Made by a program: the position numbers and the translations under genes. From positions 1 through 33,996 of the forward strand of contig JAFGMA010000165.1 of the NCBI GenBank assembly GCA_016927835.1: a DNA stretch of 33,996 bases, in the 5' to 3' direction. How positions within the stretch are numbered: position 1 is the stretch's first letter; every line of letters begins with the position of its first letter. The notes under the pieces were generated by a model that saw only the letters and a program-made list of their open reading frames with translations, made no database searches and was not told the DNA's origin. This document shows, piece by piece, positions 1-7,765 of the stretch. The DNA comes from Candidatus Zhuqueibacterota bacterium (lineage in GTDB: Bacteria; Zhuqueibacterota; Zhuqueibacteria; Thermofontimicrobiales; Sulfurfontimicrobiaceae).

Positions 1-40
1 CAATATATATTGTAAATATATTTTTGAATCGATATACTAG

Positions 41-92
41 AACACCGGATTAACGGAACATAAGGAAATATGATTTCCGTGCATCCGGTGTT
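41..92. terminator. Long imperfect hairpin, terminator-like or palindromic repeat
   Basis: The arms 41-58 and 75-92 are complementary over 16 of 18 positions (AACACCGGAT, a 2-nt mismatch, then ACGGAA) around a 16-nt loop. A short T-run follows on the plus strand (94-98). This could terminate a plus-strand gene lying left of the window. The arm sequence (GAACAC, GGATT, AACGGA) also resembles the arms of the inverted repeat at 33094-33230, so it may belong to a dispersed intergenic repeat family. The rest of 1-274 is AT-rich and shows no gene. Confidence 0.4.
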
Positions 93-274
93 ACTTTTTA
101 AAAGCTTTCCACGCTTGCATTTGTTCAAATTGAAAATACCATATTTGAACGCGGTGTGGTAAAAAGAAATTGCTCTGACTCTAAGTTGCTTTAAATTCCT
201 GAGCAATTGCATACATGCAACTGTGTTATCGGCGAGATGCCCCGAATGACCGATAGATAAAGCGACTTGTAGTC

Positions 275-640
275 TTACATATTGGATAAACCAGTAGCCA
301 AAAGCGCAATGATAATCACCAGGAAGTAAATGGCTGCTAAAACCAAACCGACAATGAATAGCACTTTAAAAATAAAGAAAAATCTACCCTGGCGCTCGAA
401 ACCATAAGCCAGCGCAGATGCATCATTTGAATTGAGAAATGCACCGAACGCATCAGCAGCTTCGCGCAAACGAATGCCGCAAATAATAAGCGGAACGCCT
501 ATAACAGCGCCGATAATTGTCAGACAATAAAATGCTCCGATAATGATATACATGATGCCGACAAAACGCATATCACCGGACATTTTCGGGACGACCATTT
601 GCAGTGGTGCAGCGGTATTGCTGCTCATTGGTTGATCCAT
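275..640 (-). CDS. DUF5362-like small integral membrane protein
   Basis: A 121-residue protein with a short hydrophilic N-terminus and two hydrophobic regions at about residues 27-53 and 88-116. The connecting loop carries a GIRLREAADAF stretch, the pattern I associate with the DUF5362 family of small bacterial membrane proteins. Its function is unknown. The ATG at 640 is preceded by a good GGAGG ribosome site. It is the last of three same-strand small membrane-protein genes (1124-1558, 791-1042, this one), probably co-transcribed although the gap before it is 150 nt. The family assignment comes from remembered pattern similarity; the membrane topology is directly visible. Confidence 0.72.
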   Translation of the reverse strand: MDQPMSSNTAAPLQMVVPKMSGDMRFVGIMYIIIGAFYCLTIIGAVIGVPLIICGIRLREAADAFGAFLNSNDASALAYGFERQGRFFFIFKVLFIVGLVLAAIYFLVIIIALLATGLSNM

Positions 641-790
641 TGATTACCTCCGTTTTAGTGAGTTGGTTGGAAATAAAGAGTAGAAAAATTGATTTCCCAG
701 TTCAAAGAGCAAATGACGCTGCTTGCGAAGTCCGGATGCTAAATCTTAATATTCAAAAAATGGGTTGTGAGCTAAGAACAAACACAAATA

Positions 791-1042
791 CTACATATTT
801 TGCAGCATCGATCCCATGGTAAAGAGATTTAAAATGATTAAGAGAATCCAAATAATCGTCCAGATTATCATCACTTTGGTTAAACCTTTTTCTTTTGCCT
901 TAATCCATCCCCAGATAAACGCAAACAAACCGCAAATAATGCCGAGGATTCCCAATCCGACGTTCTCTTTGAAGAGAGGAATGAGAACCATTATCCAGCA
1001 AGCAAGAAAACCTAAAAACAACAGGATTGAAAGAATTTCCAT
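791..1042 (-). CDS. Small two- or three-helix membrane protein
   Basis: An 83-residue, very hydrophobic protein. Hydrophobic segments at about residues 2-22, 27-47 and 57-77 are separated by short loops with Lys residues (KAKEKG). The middle segment, rich in Gly and Ile with an FxWGW motif, resembles small membrane proteins that often accompany DUF2752 genes, but I cannot name a family. The start ATG at 1042 has a GGGAGAAA ribosome site. The gene lies 81 nt downstream of the DUF2752 gene on the same strand. An open frame on the opposite strand (816-1064) is a shadow of this gene. Confidence 0.65.
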   Translation of the reverse strand: MEILSILLFLGFLACWIMVLIPLFKENVGLGILGIICGLFAFIWGWIKAKEKGLTKVMIIWTIIWILLIILNLFTMGSMLQNM

Positions 1043-1123
1043 TTTATTTCTCCCATATTTTTAGACAACCAACCTTGATATACTCCCTATCAAACAGGGA
1101 TATTCCTGATGAAGCATGATGAA

Positions 1124-1558
1124 TTAGAAGGTTCTCCTGAAGATAACCAGCGCCAGTCGAACAACGCCGAAAATTAAAAATCCGAATAAAACCAGAATAC
1201 TAAATCCTGTTTTTCGCTCTGCCTGTTCCACAAATGATATAGCACGATTCCGGACTGATTCGGGAAAAATGAGAATCACCAGCACCAGAAGCAGCCCCAT
1301 TGCGAATATCGGTGCAAAAGGGTGAGCGTCAAACATTGCCAGCAAATCGAAATGCAGCAGATGCAGATATGCTGTTGTTAACCCACAACCCGGACAGGGT
1401 AAATTGAATAATTCATTAAACGGACAATGCCATAAAGTGAACCCAACTTCAGATAAAACAATCTGAAAAAGTATGAAAAATAATAATGCGATTGCCAGTG
1501 AAGGCTTTCGCAAGAGTAGTGTGATGACGACCGGAAAGGTAATTTTTTTCTTTGTCAC
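1124..1558 (-). CDS. DUF2752 domain-containing membrane protein
   Basis: A 144-residue protein containing the DUF2752 signature: a CPF motif, then PCPGCGLTTA at about residues 54-63, then a HPFAP motif after an amphipathic stretch. Hydrophobic segments flank this core (about 19-40, 85-103, 118-138). The family is widespread and of unknown function; the conserved Cys pair in PCPGCG suggests metal or thiol chemistry near the membrane, which is inference. The chosen start is a GTG at 1558 with only a weak upstream ribosome site, so the N-terminus is uncertain. It appears to lead a minus-strand cluster with the two small membrane proteins that follow. Confidence 0.82.
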   Translation of the reverse strand: MTKKKITFPVVITLLLRKPSLAIALLFFILFQIVLSEVGFTLWHCPFNELFNLPCPGCGLTTAYLHLLHFDLLAMFDAHPFAPIFAMGLLLVLVILIFPESVRNRAISFVEQAERKTGFSILVLFGFLIFGVVRLALVIFRRTF

Positions 1559-2095
1559 AACAGAACTTTATTAATCAAAAATACCTGCAACCGAATCCTG
1601 ATTTTCGTATTAAAGCCATTAATGCAATGCTATAAATGTAATTAATAAATGGTAACATGTCAAGCAATTTTTGTAAATCTATGAAAAAACATGTCATTTA
1701 TGTTAAAATACAATCTTGATTTAGTTCATCAGTGTTTTGATTCCGACATTTATAAAGCCCGGTGTGCTCCTGATAGTCTCTGCTGCATAAAATTGCTACC
1801 GATGAACCACAAATCCGCTTCCCGGGTAGTTACGAATGTGAAATTTTCTTATCTATTTATTTTCCGCTTGCTTAAAAGAATGGAGAATGTTATATTATTG
1901 TTTAAGAAGTGGGATAAACAAGTTGCCCATTTAAATTTCCAAGAGGCTAGCTATCAAAATTATTTTTAAGCAAAATGTCCAGGCTATTTTATCCCACCTC
2001 CTGAACATTAAGAACAGTCCATTGGATCAAGCGATTTTGCGTTTCGGAATCAATTGAATAAGTCATACGGAATCAGTTTAGAAAAGGATTTTTCA
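1559..2095. other. Intergenic region between divergent genes
   Basis: This AT-rich 537-bp stretch separates the minus-strand DUF2752 gene from the plus-strand S41 protease. Its right part holds the repeat described at 1885-2006. A 92-codon open frame (1691-1969) runs into the repeat, has no convincing ribosome site and an unprotein-like composition, so I do not call it. I see no clear promoter hexamers for the flanking genes. Confidence 0.6.
1885..2006. repeat. Short dispersed repeat with terminal inverted repeats, copy A
   Basis: The core 1909-1997 begins GTGGGATAAA and ends TTTATCCCAC, a perfect 10-bp terminal inverted repeat. A diverged copy in the opposite orientation lies at 33308-33415. 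The block reading CCTGGACATTTTGCTTAAAA on the minus strand is identical in both copies. Overall identity is roughly three-quarters by eye, and similarity extends a few bases beyond both inverted ends. There is no coding potential. It could be a MITE-like element or an extragenic palindrome family. Confidence 0.7.
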
Positions 2096-3697
2096 GTGAT
2101 TTACCGCTCGATGAAACGACTGCTGCCGGCATCGATCATTTTGATCTTCTTCCTGTGTCTTTTCACGCGTGCAGATAAGTCCATCTATGCAACCACCGAA
2201 GGTGTTTACGCGCAAATGAAGCGCATCATCGAGGTGCTGAACGTGATCAACCAGTATTATGTAGAAGATGTCGATATCGATCGCCTCGTGAGCGGTGCAA
2301 TAAACGGCATGCTGGAGGAACTCGATCCCCATTCGGTTTATATTGAGCCGAATCGTCTCGAGAAAGTGACTGAAACTTTCGATGGCTATTTTTTTGGCAT
2401 CGGAATCGAATTTATCATTCAGAACAAAATTTTGACTGTCGTAGCGCCCATCGCCGGAACGCCTGCGGAACGTATGGGCATCCGTTCGGGCGATAACATC
2501 ATCAAAATCGGGGACGAATACACGTATGGCATCAGCGAGGATGAGGTGAAGCAGAAGCTTCGCGGTCCGTTGAATACGAGCGTGCGTGTTACCGTCAAAC
2601 GCCAGGGGAGCAACCAGCCGTTCGAGATAACGATTTTGCGCGGGCGAATTCCTATTTATAGCGTCATGACCACGTTGATGCTAGATCGCCAGACAGGATA
2701 TATATTGCTCGCTCGTTTCTCGAAAACCACCTCAGATGAGATAGATGATGCGCTGAGTAAATTGAAATCCAGGGGGATGCGTCGGCTCATCCTCGATATT
2801 CGCAACAATTCGGGCGGATACCTGGATCAGGCGGTTGCAGTCGTGGACAAGTTTTTCGACGGCGGCAAAAATGTAGTATCCACAAAAGGACGCGTAGATG
2901 AGGTAAACGAAGAATTTATAACAACGTACAAGCGGAATTATCTGAAGATGCCGTTGATTATTCTCATCAATAATGGTTCAGCCAGCGCCGCTGAGATCGT
3001 CGCCGGCGCTATCCAGGACTGGGATCGGGGTTTAATTGTGGGCGAAAAAAGCTTTGGCAAGGGATTGGTCCAGAGCCAGATTGAATTAAAAGATCAATCG
3101 GCTATCCGGTTAACTATTGCACGGTATTTCACGCCCAGCGGCAGGCTGATTCAGCGCAATTATGACAAGGGTCTGGCAGATTATTATTTAAACCTCGATG
3201 AAAGCACTCAATCCGCTGTACCGGAATCCACGTCCAATGCAAATAATGAATTGTATTGGACTCATGGCGGGCGCAAGGTCTATGGCGGTGGTGGAATTCA
3301 GCCGGATGTCACAATTAAAGGGAAAAGTATCACCCCATTCACCAGCAAGCTGCTTTCGAAGCGCATGTTTTTCGAATTTGGTTCCCGGTACGCGAGTAAG
3401 CACAGGGACCTTGCGCGCAATTTTTATAAATTCAAAAGGCGCTTTTTGGTTGATAAGGCGGTACTCGATGAATTTCGCAGCTTTATCTCGGCTGCCGATA
3501 TCACGATTGAGGAGGAGGCGCTTTTAAAAGATTACGATTCGGTTTGTACGCTTCTCAAAAGCGAGATTGCCCGGAATTTGTGGGATTCACAGAAATATTA
3601 TGAAATATATATCAACAATGATCAACAGGTTCAGCAGGCGCTGAAGCTATTTCCTGAGGCAGCGCAACTCGCCGGCCTCCGGCATAATGAGAGATAA
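2096..3697 (+). CDS. S41 family C-terminal processing peptidase (CtpA/Prc-like)
   Basis: A serine protease of the tail-specific/carboxy-terminal processing family, expected to work in the periplasm on envelope proteins. With the GTG start at 2096 (AAAAGGA ribosome site 7 nt upstream) it has 533 residues. A TTG at 2054 in frame would add 14 residues but has no ribosome site. It has an N-terminal hydrophobic signal or anchor (about 6-25), a PDZ domain (about 96-172, GIGIEF start) and the S41 core. The nucleophile lies in GSASAAE as Ser297, and the general base in GEKSFGKG as Lys322, exactly 25 residues later as in characterised CtpB/CtpA proteins. A C-terminal helical extension of about 130 residues follows, as in longer family members. 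It stands alone, followed by the promoter at 3774. Confidence 0.93.
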   Translation: MIYRSMKRLLPASIILIFFLCLFTRADKSIYATTEGVYAQMKRIIEVLNVINQYYVEDVDIDRLVSGAINGMLEELDPHSVYIEPNRLEKVTETFDGYFFGIGIEFIIQNKILTVVAPIAGTPAERMGIRSGDNIIKIGDEYTYGISEDEVKQKLRGPLNTSVRVTVKRQGSNQPFEITILRGRIPIYSVMTTLMLDRQTGYILLARFSKTTSDEIDDALSKLKSRGMRRLILDIRNNSGGYLDQAVAVVDKFFDGGKNVVSTKGRVDEVNEEFITTYKRNYLKMPLIILINNGSASAAEIVAGAIQDWDRGLIVGEKSFGKGLVQSQIELKDQSAIRLTIARYFTPSGRLIQRNYDKGLADYYLNLDESTQSAVPESTSNANNELYWTHGGRKVYGGGGIQPDVTIKGKSITPFTSKLLSKRMFFEFGSRYASKHRDLARNFYKFKRRFLVDKAVLDEFRSFISAADITIEEEALLKDYDSVCTLLKSEIARNLWDSQKYYEIYINNDQQVQQALKLFPEAAQLAGLRHNER

Positions 3698-3773
3698 GGT
3701 TAAGTACGCGCGTTTTTTGGGATTAGCCGAATGTATTGAAAATATTGAAATTTAAAATTTTAAAAAAAAAGTA

Positions 3774-3802
3774 TTGACTTTTTTGTAAAAATTATTTATA
3801 AT
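3774..3802 (+). promoter_or_regulatory. Sigma70-like promoter of the first ExbB/ExbD/TonB operon
   Basis: TTGACT at 3774-3779 and TATAAT at 3797-3802 are separated by exactly 17 bp of AT-rich sequence. The expected start near 3809 leaves an untranslated leader of about 130 nt before the ATG at 3938. I see no known riboswitch in that leader. No other promoter is evident before the terminator at 7670, so one transcript probably covers all five genes. Confidence 0.75.
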
Positions 3803-3937
3803 AGCTCAATTATCATCGTATTGATGTCGAATCGCAAAAGCTGCGCTTACGAGCAAACAAATATGTGAAGATAAAATAATCTGTTTGAGGGTGCGTATCA
3901 TTTAGTACTATCGAAATATTGTAGAGGAGGGTCCGTA

Positions 3938-5335
3938 ATGAGTTCAGACAGTAGTGCTACCACTACAAAGTCGGGTAGGGTTCGGAATCTGGTTAGCCTT
4001 TTCTCCGCTGCTGAATTAGCCAGGAAAAAACCAGCCAATATGATCCGTGCTGCTTTTGGGCATTGGCTGGATTTCTTTATTTTCGTGTTGGTTTTCGCTG
4101 CCACGTTTATCACGGTTTCTTTCATTCTGATAGGAACTGAAGTCATGATTGGTGAGATTGGGCAAAGCGAAATCATGCAACGTATGGCGGTTGCAAGAAG
4201 CTTGACAGTACCAGTCAATCCAAGCTTAATTGTCATTGATATGCTTGCGGCAAATCAAGGATTTGTGCCAGTTGTTAGCCAATCTCTTGAAACCGAACTC
4301 ATACCCTCTTTCTCAGGATGGTATCAGGTATCCGATGAGGCATTAAAAAGCATGCGGGACCTTGCCAGCGCTGAAAACGGACTTGACGAGATTCAAAATA
4401 CTACCGACATTTCATTCGGGAGTCAGCAGGCGCTGGTGGATTCTGTCTCAAAAATAACGATGAAGCTGCAAGGCGCCGGTCTAGAAGTATACAGAGGCAA
4501 GGATGAAGTACTGGCTGCGTTAACCTCACTGCTGTATTTTGAGCCTCCAAAGCCTGTCGAAACAGAGGAACCCGTTGAAGAAGTGAAGAAATCCAGGAAG
4601 AAAGAACCCAAGTTGACTCCTGAAGAGGTTGAGGCTTTGAAAGAGCAGGAATTGGCTGCGGAAAAAGCAAAGGAAGATGCACGGATTCAAGCGATTGAGC
4701 AGGCGAAAGAGAAAGCTAAAGCAGATGCAAAAGCCTGGGCGCCCCTGGTGCAGAAGTATTCGAGCTATGCCACGTTTCCATGGATCATTTCGCTGCTGAA
4801 TTTTGTGCTGGCGATTATTGCAGGCATTGTTTCTTTTTACTATTATATTTTCTATTCCACAGCCGAAGATGGTCAAACCAATGGCATGCGCATTGCCAAA
4901 ATTGAATTATATCGAAATGATGGTAAAGAGCTGTCGTCTATGGGAGGTCTCGGCGGTGTTGGGTTGGTTCCGGCGCTTATTATGACAGTTGCTTATTTAA
5001 TTTTCAGCCCTATATTTTTTATTTTTACGTATATGCAAATTAACCTGCTATTCCTCGAAAAGTCATTTCTTACTCTTCGAATCTTACCGGATTTCTTACA
5101 GGGGAAAGGCTTGCTGCTTGCTGCTTTTCATACGCTTGATGCGGTATTCACAGGCGATATAAATGTTTTTCTTGGCTTGCTATTAACAATTGGTCTTTTA
5201 TTATTATCAATTTTGGTATTTCTATTATTGGCATTTATTTTCGGACTTATTTTTCATGTGATCTGGTTCCTGGCAGGTATTATCGCGGGCGTGGTTGGCA
5301 AAGATGAGCCTGAAAAGGAAATTGCATTGCAATAA
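3938..5335 (+). CDS. Large membrane protein of unknown function heading the Ton-type operon
   Basis: I do not recognise this 465-residue protein. It has a basic N-terminus, one membrane segment at about 44-66, a soluble domain of about 135 residues, then a highly charged, Glu/Lys/Ala-rich helical stretch at about 202-268 that looks like a coiled coil. Hydrophobic segments at about 280-306, 344-375 and 408-455 follow. The start has a strong GAGGAGGG ribosome site. It lies 36 nt upstream of the ExbB/TolQ gene in the same transcript, so a role with the proton-channel complex is likely but inferred. Its architecture does not match TolA, TonB, Pal or YbgF. The middle charged rod between membrane segments could span the periplasm or sit in the cytoplasm, depending on topology. 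Confidence 0.85.
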   Translation: MSSDSSATTTKSGRVRNLVSLFSAAELARKKPANMIRAAFGHWLDFFIFVLVFAATFITVSFILIGTEVMIGEIGQSEIMQRMAVARSLTVPVNPSLIVIDMLAANQGFVPVVSQSLETELIPSFSGWYQVSDEALKSMRDLASAENGLDEIQNTTDISFGSQQALVDSVSKITMKLQGAGLEVYRGKDEVLAALTSLLYFEPPKPVETEEPVEEVKKSRKKEPKLTPEEVEALKEQELAAEKAKEDARIQAIEQAKEKAKADAKAWAPLVQKYSSYATFPWIISLLNFVLAIIAGIVSFYYYIFYSTAEDGQTNGMRIAKIELYRNDGKELSSMGGLGGVGLVPALIMTVAYLIFSPIFFIFTYMQINLLFLEKSFLTLRILPDFLQGKGLLLAAFHTLDAVFTGDINVFLGLLLTIGLLLLSILVFLLLAFIFGLIFHVIWFLAGIIAGVVGKDEPEKEIALQ

Positions 5336-5371
5336 TTATTTGTTTACTAACCTTTTAATGGGAGGGTACAA

Positions 5372-5983
5372 ATGTTAGAACTGTTTCATCAAGGCGGCCC
5401 ATTCATGTATCCGATTCTTGCATTGTTTATTTTGGGTCTGGCAATTGCTCTCGAAAGATTATTCACCCTGACACGGGCTTCCATTAACACCAAAAAATTG
5501 TTAGCCAGAATCACCAAAGGCTTGCAGGAAGGTGGGGTTAAGAAAGCGATGGATATCTGCACGAAAACGCGTGGTCCGGTTGCATCGATCACGTTGGCAG
5601 GTTTGCTTCGTGTTGATGACGGCATTGAAAATGTTGAAAAAGCAATTTCCAATGCAGGGACTGTCGAGATGGCATTCTTGGAAAAAGGACTGGTCTGGCT
5701 GGGAACCGTTATCAGTCTTGCGCCTATGTTGGGCTTCACCGGAACGGTATCAGGCATGATTAACGCGTTCAAAAAAATTGCGGAAGCGAATGATATTTCG
5801 CCATCAATCGTGGCTGATGGTATCTCAGAAGCACTTTTGACGACGCTTTTCGGTCTTGTTGTCGCGATGATCATCCAGATTTTCCATAATTTCTTCGTAT
5901 CGCAAGTGGATAAACTGACCGTGGATATGGAAGAAAGCTCAGTTGATCTGGTTGATACCCTGATCATGCTCCAGAAAAAATAA
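5372..5983 (+). CDS. MotA/TolQ/ExbB proton channel family protein
   Basis: This is the inner-membrane proton-channel subunit that, with ExbD/TolR, converts proton-motive force into movement of a TonB/TolA-type partner. The protein has 203 residues with membrane segments at about 11-30, 106-130 and 150-174. The typical family block LGFTGTVSGMINAF lies near 119-132, followed by ISEALLTTLFGLVVA near 151-165, which lines the channel. The start is an ATG with a GGGAGGG ribosome site. It precedes two ExbD genes and a TonB gene in one operon, which favours an ExbB over a MotA role. TolQ and ExbB cannot be told apart from sequence alone. Confidence 0.93.
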   Translation: MLELFHQGGPFMYPILALFILGLAIALERLFTLTRASINTKKLLARITKGLQEGGVKKAMDICTKTRGPVASITLAGLLRVDDGIENVEKAISNAGTVEMAFLEKGLVWLGTVISLAPMLGFTGTVSGMINAFKKIAEANDISPSIVADGISEALLTTLFGLVVAMIIQIFHNFFVSQVDKLTVDMEESSVDLVDTLIMLQKK

Positions 5984-6067
5984 CGAGTAAATATAGCGAT
6001 TGATTTTTTGTTGGAACATATTTATAAAAGCGCACTTTTCATTTTGTTTTGAAACGAGGTCAATGTT

Positions 6068-6469
6068 ATGTTTACTGAAAAACGAAAAGGGAAATCGAGC
6101 GAGATTCCGACATCTTCGTTGGCAGACATCGCTTTTCTGCTGCTCATTTTTTTCCTGGTTACCACAACAATTGATGTCGATAAAGGCATCGGCTTGACGC
6201 TTCCCGGAGAAGGCGAAACAAAGGAAATCCGAAAAAAAAATATCGCCAACCTTGGAATCAACGCAGCCGGAGAAGTGATGTTGGATGATGATGCTATCGA
6301 AATCATGCAGATTCGGGATATTGTCAAGCGTCGATTGGCTGAGAATCCAAACTTGCTTGTCTCCGTAAAAACAGATCCCGAAACAAATTACCAGGTCTAT
6401 ATTAAAGTATTGGATCAATTAAAGCAGGCTAATTTAACGCGCATCTCAATCGCAGAACCGCCAAAGTAG
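6068..6469 (+). CDS. ExbD/TolR family biopolymer transporter, first copy
   Basis: A 133-residue protein with one N-terminal membrane helix (about 18-37) and a periplasmic domain. The conserved proton-carrying aspartate is Asp20 in the SLADIAFLLLIFF motif. The C-terminal half has the usual ExbD fold pattern, with NLLVSVKTDPETNYQ and a final helix. An ATG with a GAGG ribosome site starts it, 84 nt after the ExbB gene. A second, dissimilar ExbD follows, an arrangement common in Bacteroidota-like genomes where two ExbD proteins serve one channel. Confidence 0.93.
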   Translation: MFTEKRKGKSSEIPTSSLADIAFLLLIFFLVTTTIDVDKGIGLTLPGEGETKEIRKKNIANLGINAAGEVMLDDDAIEIMQIRDIVKRRLAENPNLLVSVKTDPETNYQVYIKVLDQLKQANLTRISIAEPPK

Positions 6470-6576
6470 CCTGGCATTTTTTCATGCAAAGAAATATGCC
6501 AGCGGATTCAGCTATATAGCCATTGAAATGCGAGCAAGTGAATTTTTTGATTAAGTGATCCAAGGAGAGTATAGAA

Positions 6577-6990
6577 TTGAAATTCGAAAAAAAAGAGAAA
6601 ATGTCATCTGGTATTCCAACCGCTTCCTTGCCGGACATTGTGTTTATGCTGCTGATATTTTTTATGGTATCAACGGTATTTAAGGAGTTCAGGGGAATTC
6701 CGGTTGCGCTGCCGAGTGCAAGAAAAATCGAAAAATTGCCGGGCAAACGTGATGTTGCATATATTTACCTGGATCGTAACGGCACTATCGTGATTGATGA
6801 TCGACCTGTTGAGATGAAGGATGTTCGTATGATTATGTATGCAAAACGTGCTGATACGGATCATCCCTTGAAAGTTACTTCACTCAAGTTCGACAAGCAA
6901 ATCAAAATGGATCTGGTGAACCAGGTTCATGAAGAATTAAAAAAAGCTGATGCCTTGAACATTAATTATTCCGCCATAAGCGGCGGCTAG
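6577..6990 (+). CDS. ExbD/TolR family biopolymer transporter, second copy
   Basis: A 137-residue protein sharing the layout of its upstream paralogue: a short basic N-terminus, a membrane helix at about 18-37 with Asp20 in SLPDIVFMLLIFFMV, then a periplasmic domain with an IYLDRNGTIVIDD strand pair. The start is a TTG at 6577, chosen because AAGGAGAG lies directly upstream at the right distance. It is diverged from the first copy outside the membrane helix, so the pair probably forms a heteromeric complex rather than being a recent duplication. It ends 13 nt before the TonB start. Confidence 0.92.
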   Translation: MKFEKKEKMSSGIPTASLPDIVFMLLIFFMVSTVFKEFRGIPVALPSARKIEKLPGKRDVAYIYLDRNGTIVIDDRPVEMKDVRMIMYAKRADTDHPLKVTSLKFDKQIKMDLVNQVHEELKKADALNINYSAISGG

Positions 6991-7003
6991 CGAGGTGGTA
7001 AAT

Positions 7004-7654
7004 ATGTTAATCCGTACAGACCCAAGATTCAACCTGAAGCTCAAATATAAAAAAACAGTTGAGCTCGGGATGATTATTGCTCTGGTTTTCGTCATCGCGG
7101 CGGTGATGGGCTTCAAGCGCTTCGAAGGCCAAAAAGCCGAGAAGGTGGAAATTGATATCAAAATTGAAGTAGAAGAAATTCCTAAAACGGAACAAATCAA
7201 GCGACCACCGCCTCCGGCACGACCTGCAATTCCGATCGAATCTGAAGATGAAGATATTCCTGACGATGCGACGATTGATCCAACGACTGAATTGGACTTC
7301 GATGATTTGCCACCGGCTCCAGAACCGCCGGAAGAGGAAGATGAATCTGCTTCGGTGTTTGTCGCTTTCGACGAACCGCCGCAGCCAATCGGTGGATTTC
7401 CGGCAATTCAGCGAAACCTGAAATACCCTGAAATCGCGCGAAAAGCCGGCGTTGAAGGCAAAGTGCTGGTTCATGTGAAAGTGGATAAAACCGGTAAGGT
7501 TGTCGATACTAAAATTTTGATCTCTCTCGGCAATAATGGATGCGATGAAGCTGCCATTGAGGCGATTAAAAAAGTAAAATGGAAACCAGCGTACCAACGT
7601 GATAAACCAGTTACGGTTTGGGTAGCGATTCCTGTTATCTTCAAGCTGAAATAA
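7004..7654 (+). CDS. TonB family energy transducer
   Basis: A 216-residue TonB-type protein: a single membrane anchor at about 22-38, a proline- and acid-rich periplasmic linker at about 67-125 (PPPPARP, PPAPEPPEEE), and a C-terminal TonB domain at about 130-215. That domain carries the YPEIARKAGVEGKV and VKWKPA motifs and ends in VAIPVIFKLK. It should transmit energy from the ExbB/ExbD channel to outer-membrane receptors. I chose ATG 7004 over the GTG at 6995, because the GAGGTGG ribosome site would overlap the latter. It is the last gene of the operon and is followed at once by a strong terminator. Confidence 0.93.
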   Translation: MLIRTDPRFNLKLKYKKTVELGMIIALVFVIAAVMGFKRFEGQKAEKVEIDIKIEVEEIPKTEQIKRPPPPARPAIPIESEDEDIPDDATIDPTTELDFDDLPPAPEPPEEEDESASVFVAFDEPPQPIGGFPAIQRNLKYPEIARKAGVEGKVLVHVKVDKTGKVVDTKILISLGNNGCDEAAIEAIKKVKWKPAYQRDKPVTVWVAIPVIFKLK

Positions 7655-7669
7655 AAAATTCGAGAACCG

Positions 7670-7710
7670 AAAAGAAAAGCGATGCAAGCTCTTTGCATCG
7701 CTTTTCTTTT
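7670..7710 (+). terminator. Intrinsic terminator of the first Ton-type operon
   Basis: A perfect 18-bp stem: the left arm 7670-7687 (AAAAGAAAAGCGATGCAA) pairs with 7693-7710 around a 5-nt loop. The descending arm is T-rich and runs into TTTTT. The mirrored A-rich arm means it could also work on the minus strand. The stem lies inside an upstream extension of the next open frame, which argues that the glycosidase gene begins downstream of it. Confidence 0.88.
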
Positions 7711-7765
7711 TGTGAGATGCACTATCTCGAAATTGCGCGTTCACATCACAGCGCGGGAAAGCATC

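Noticed and set aside
1691..1969. 92-codon plus-strand open frame
   Set aside because: It runs into repeat copy A, lacks a ribosome site and has no recognisable protein character.
5389..5967. 192-codon minus-strand open frame opposite the ExbB gene
   Set aside because: It is antisense to a clear ExbB gene and has no ribosome site.
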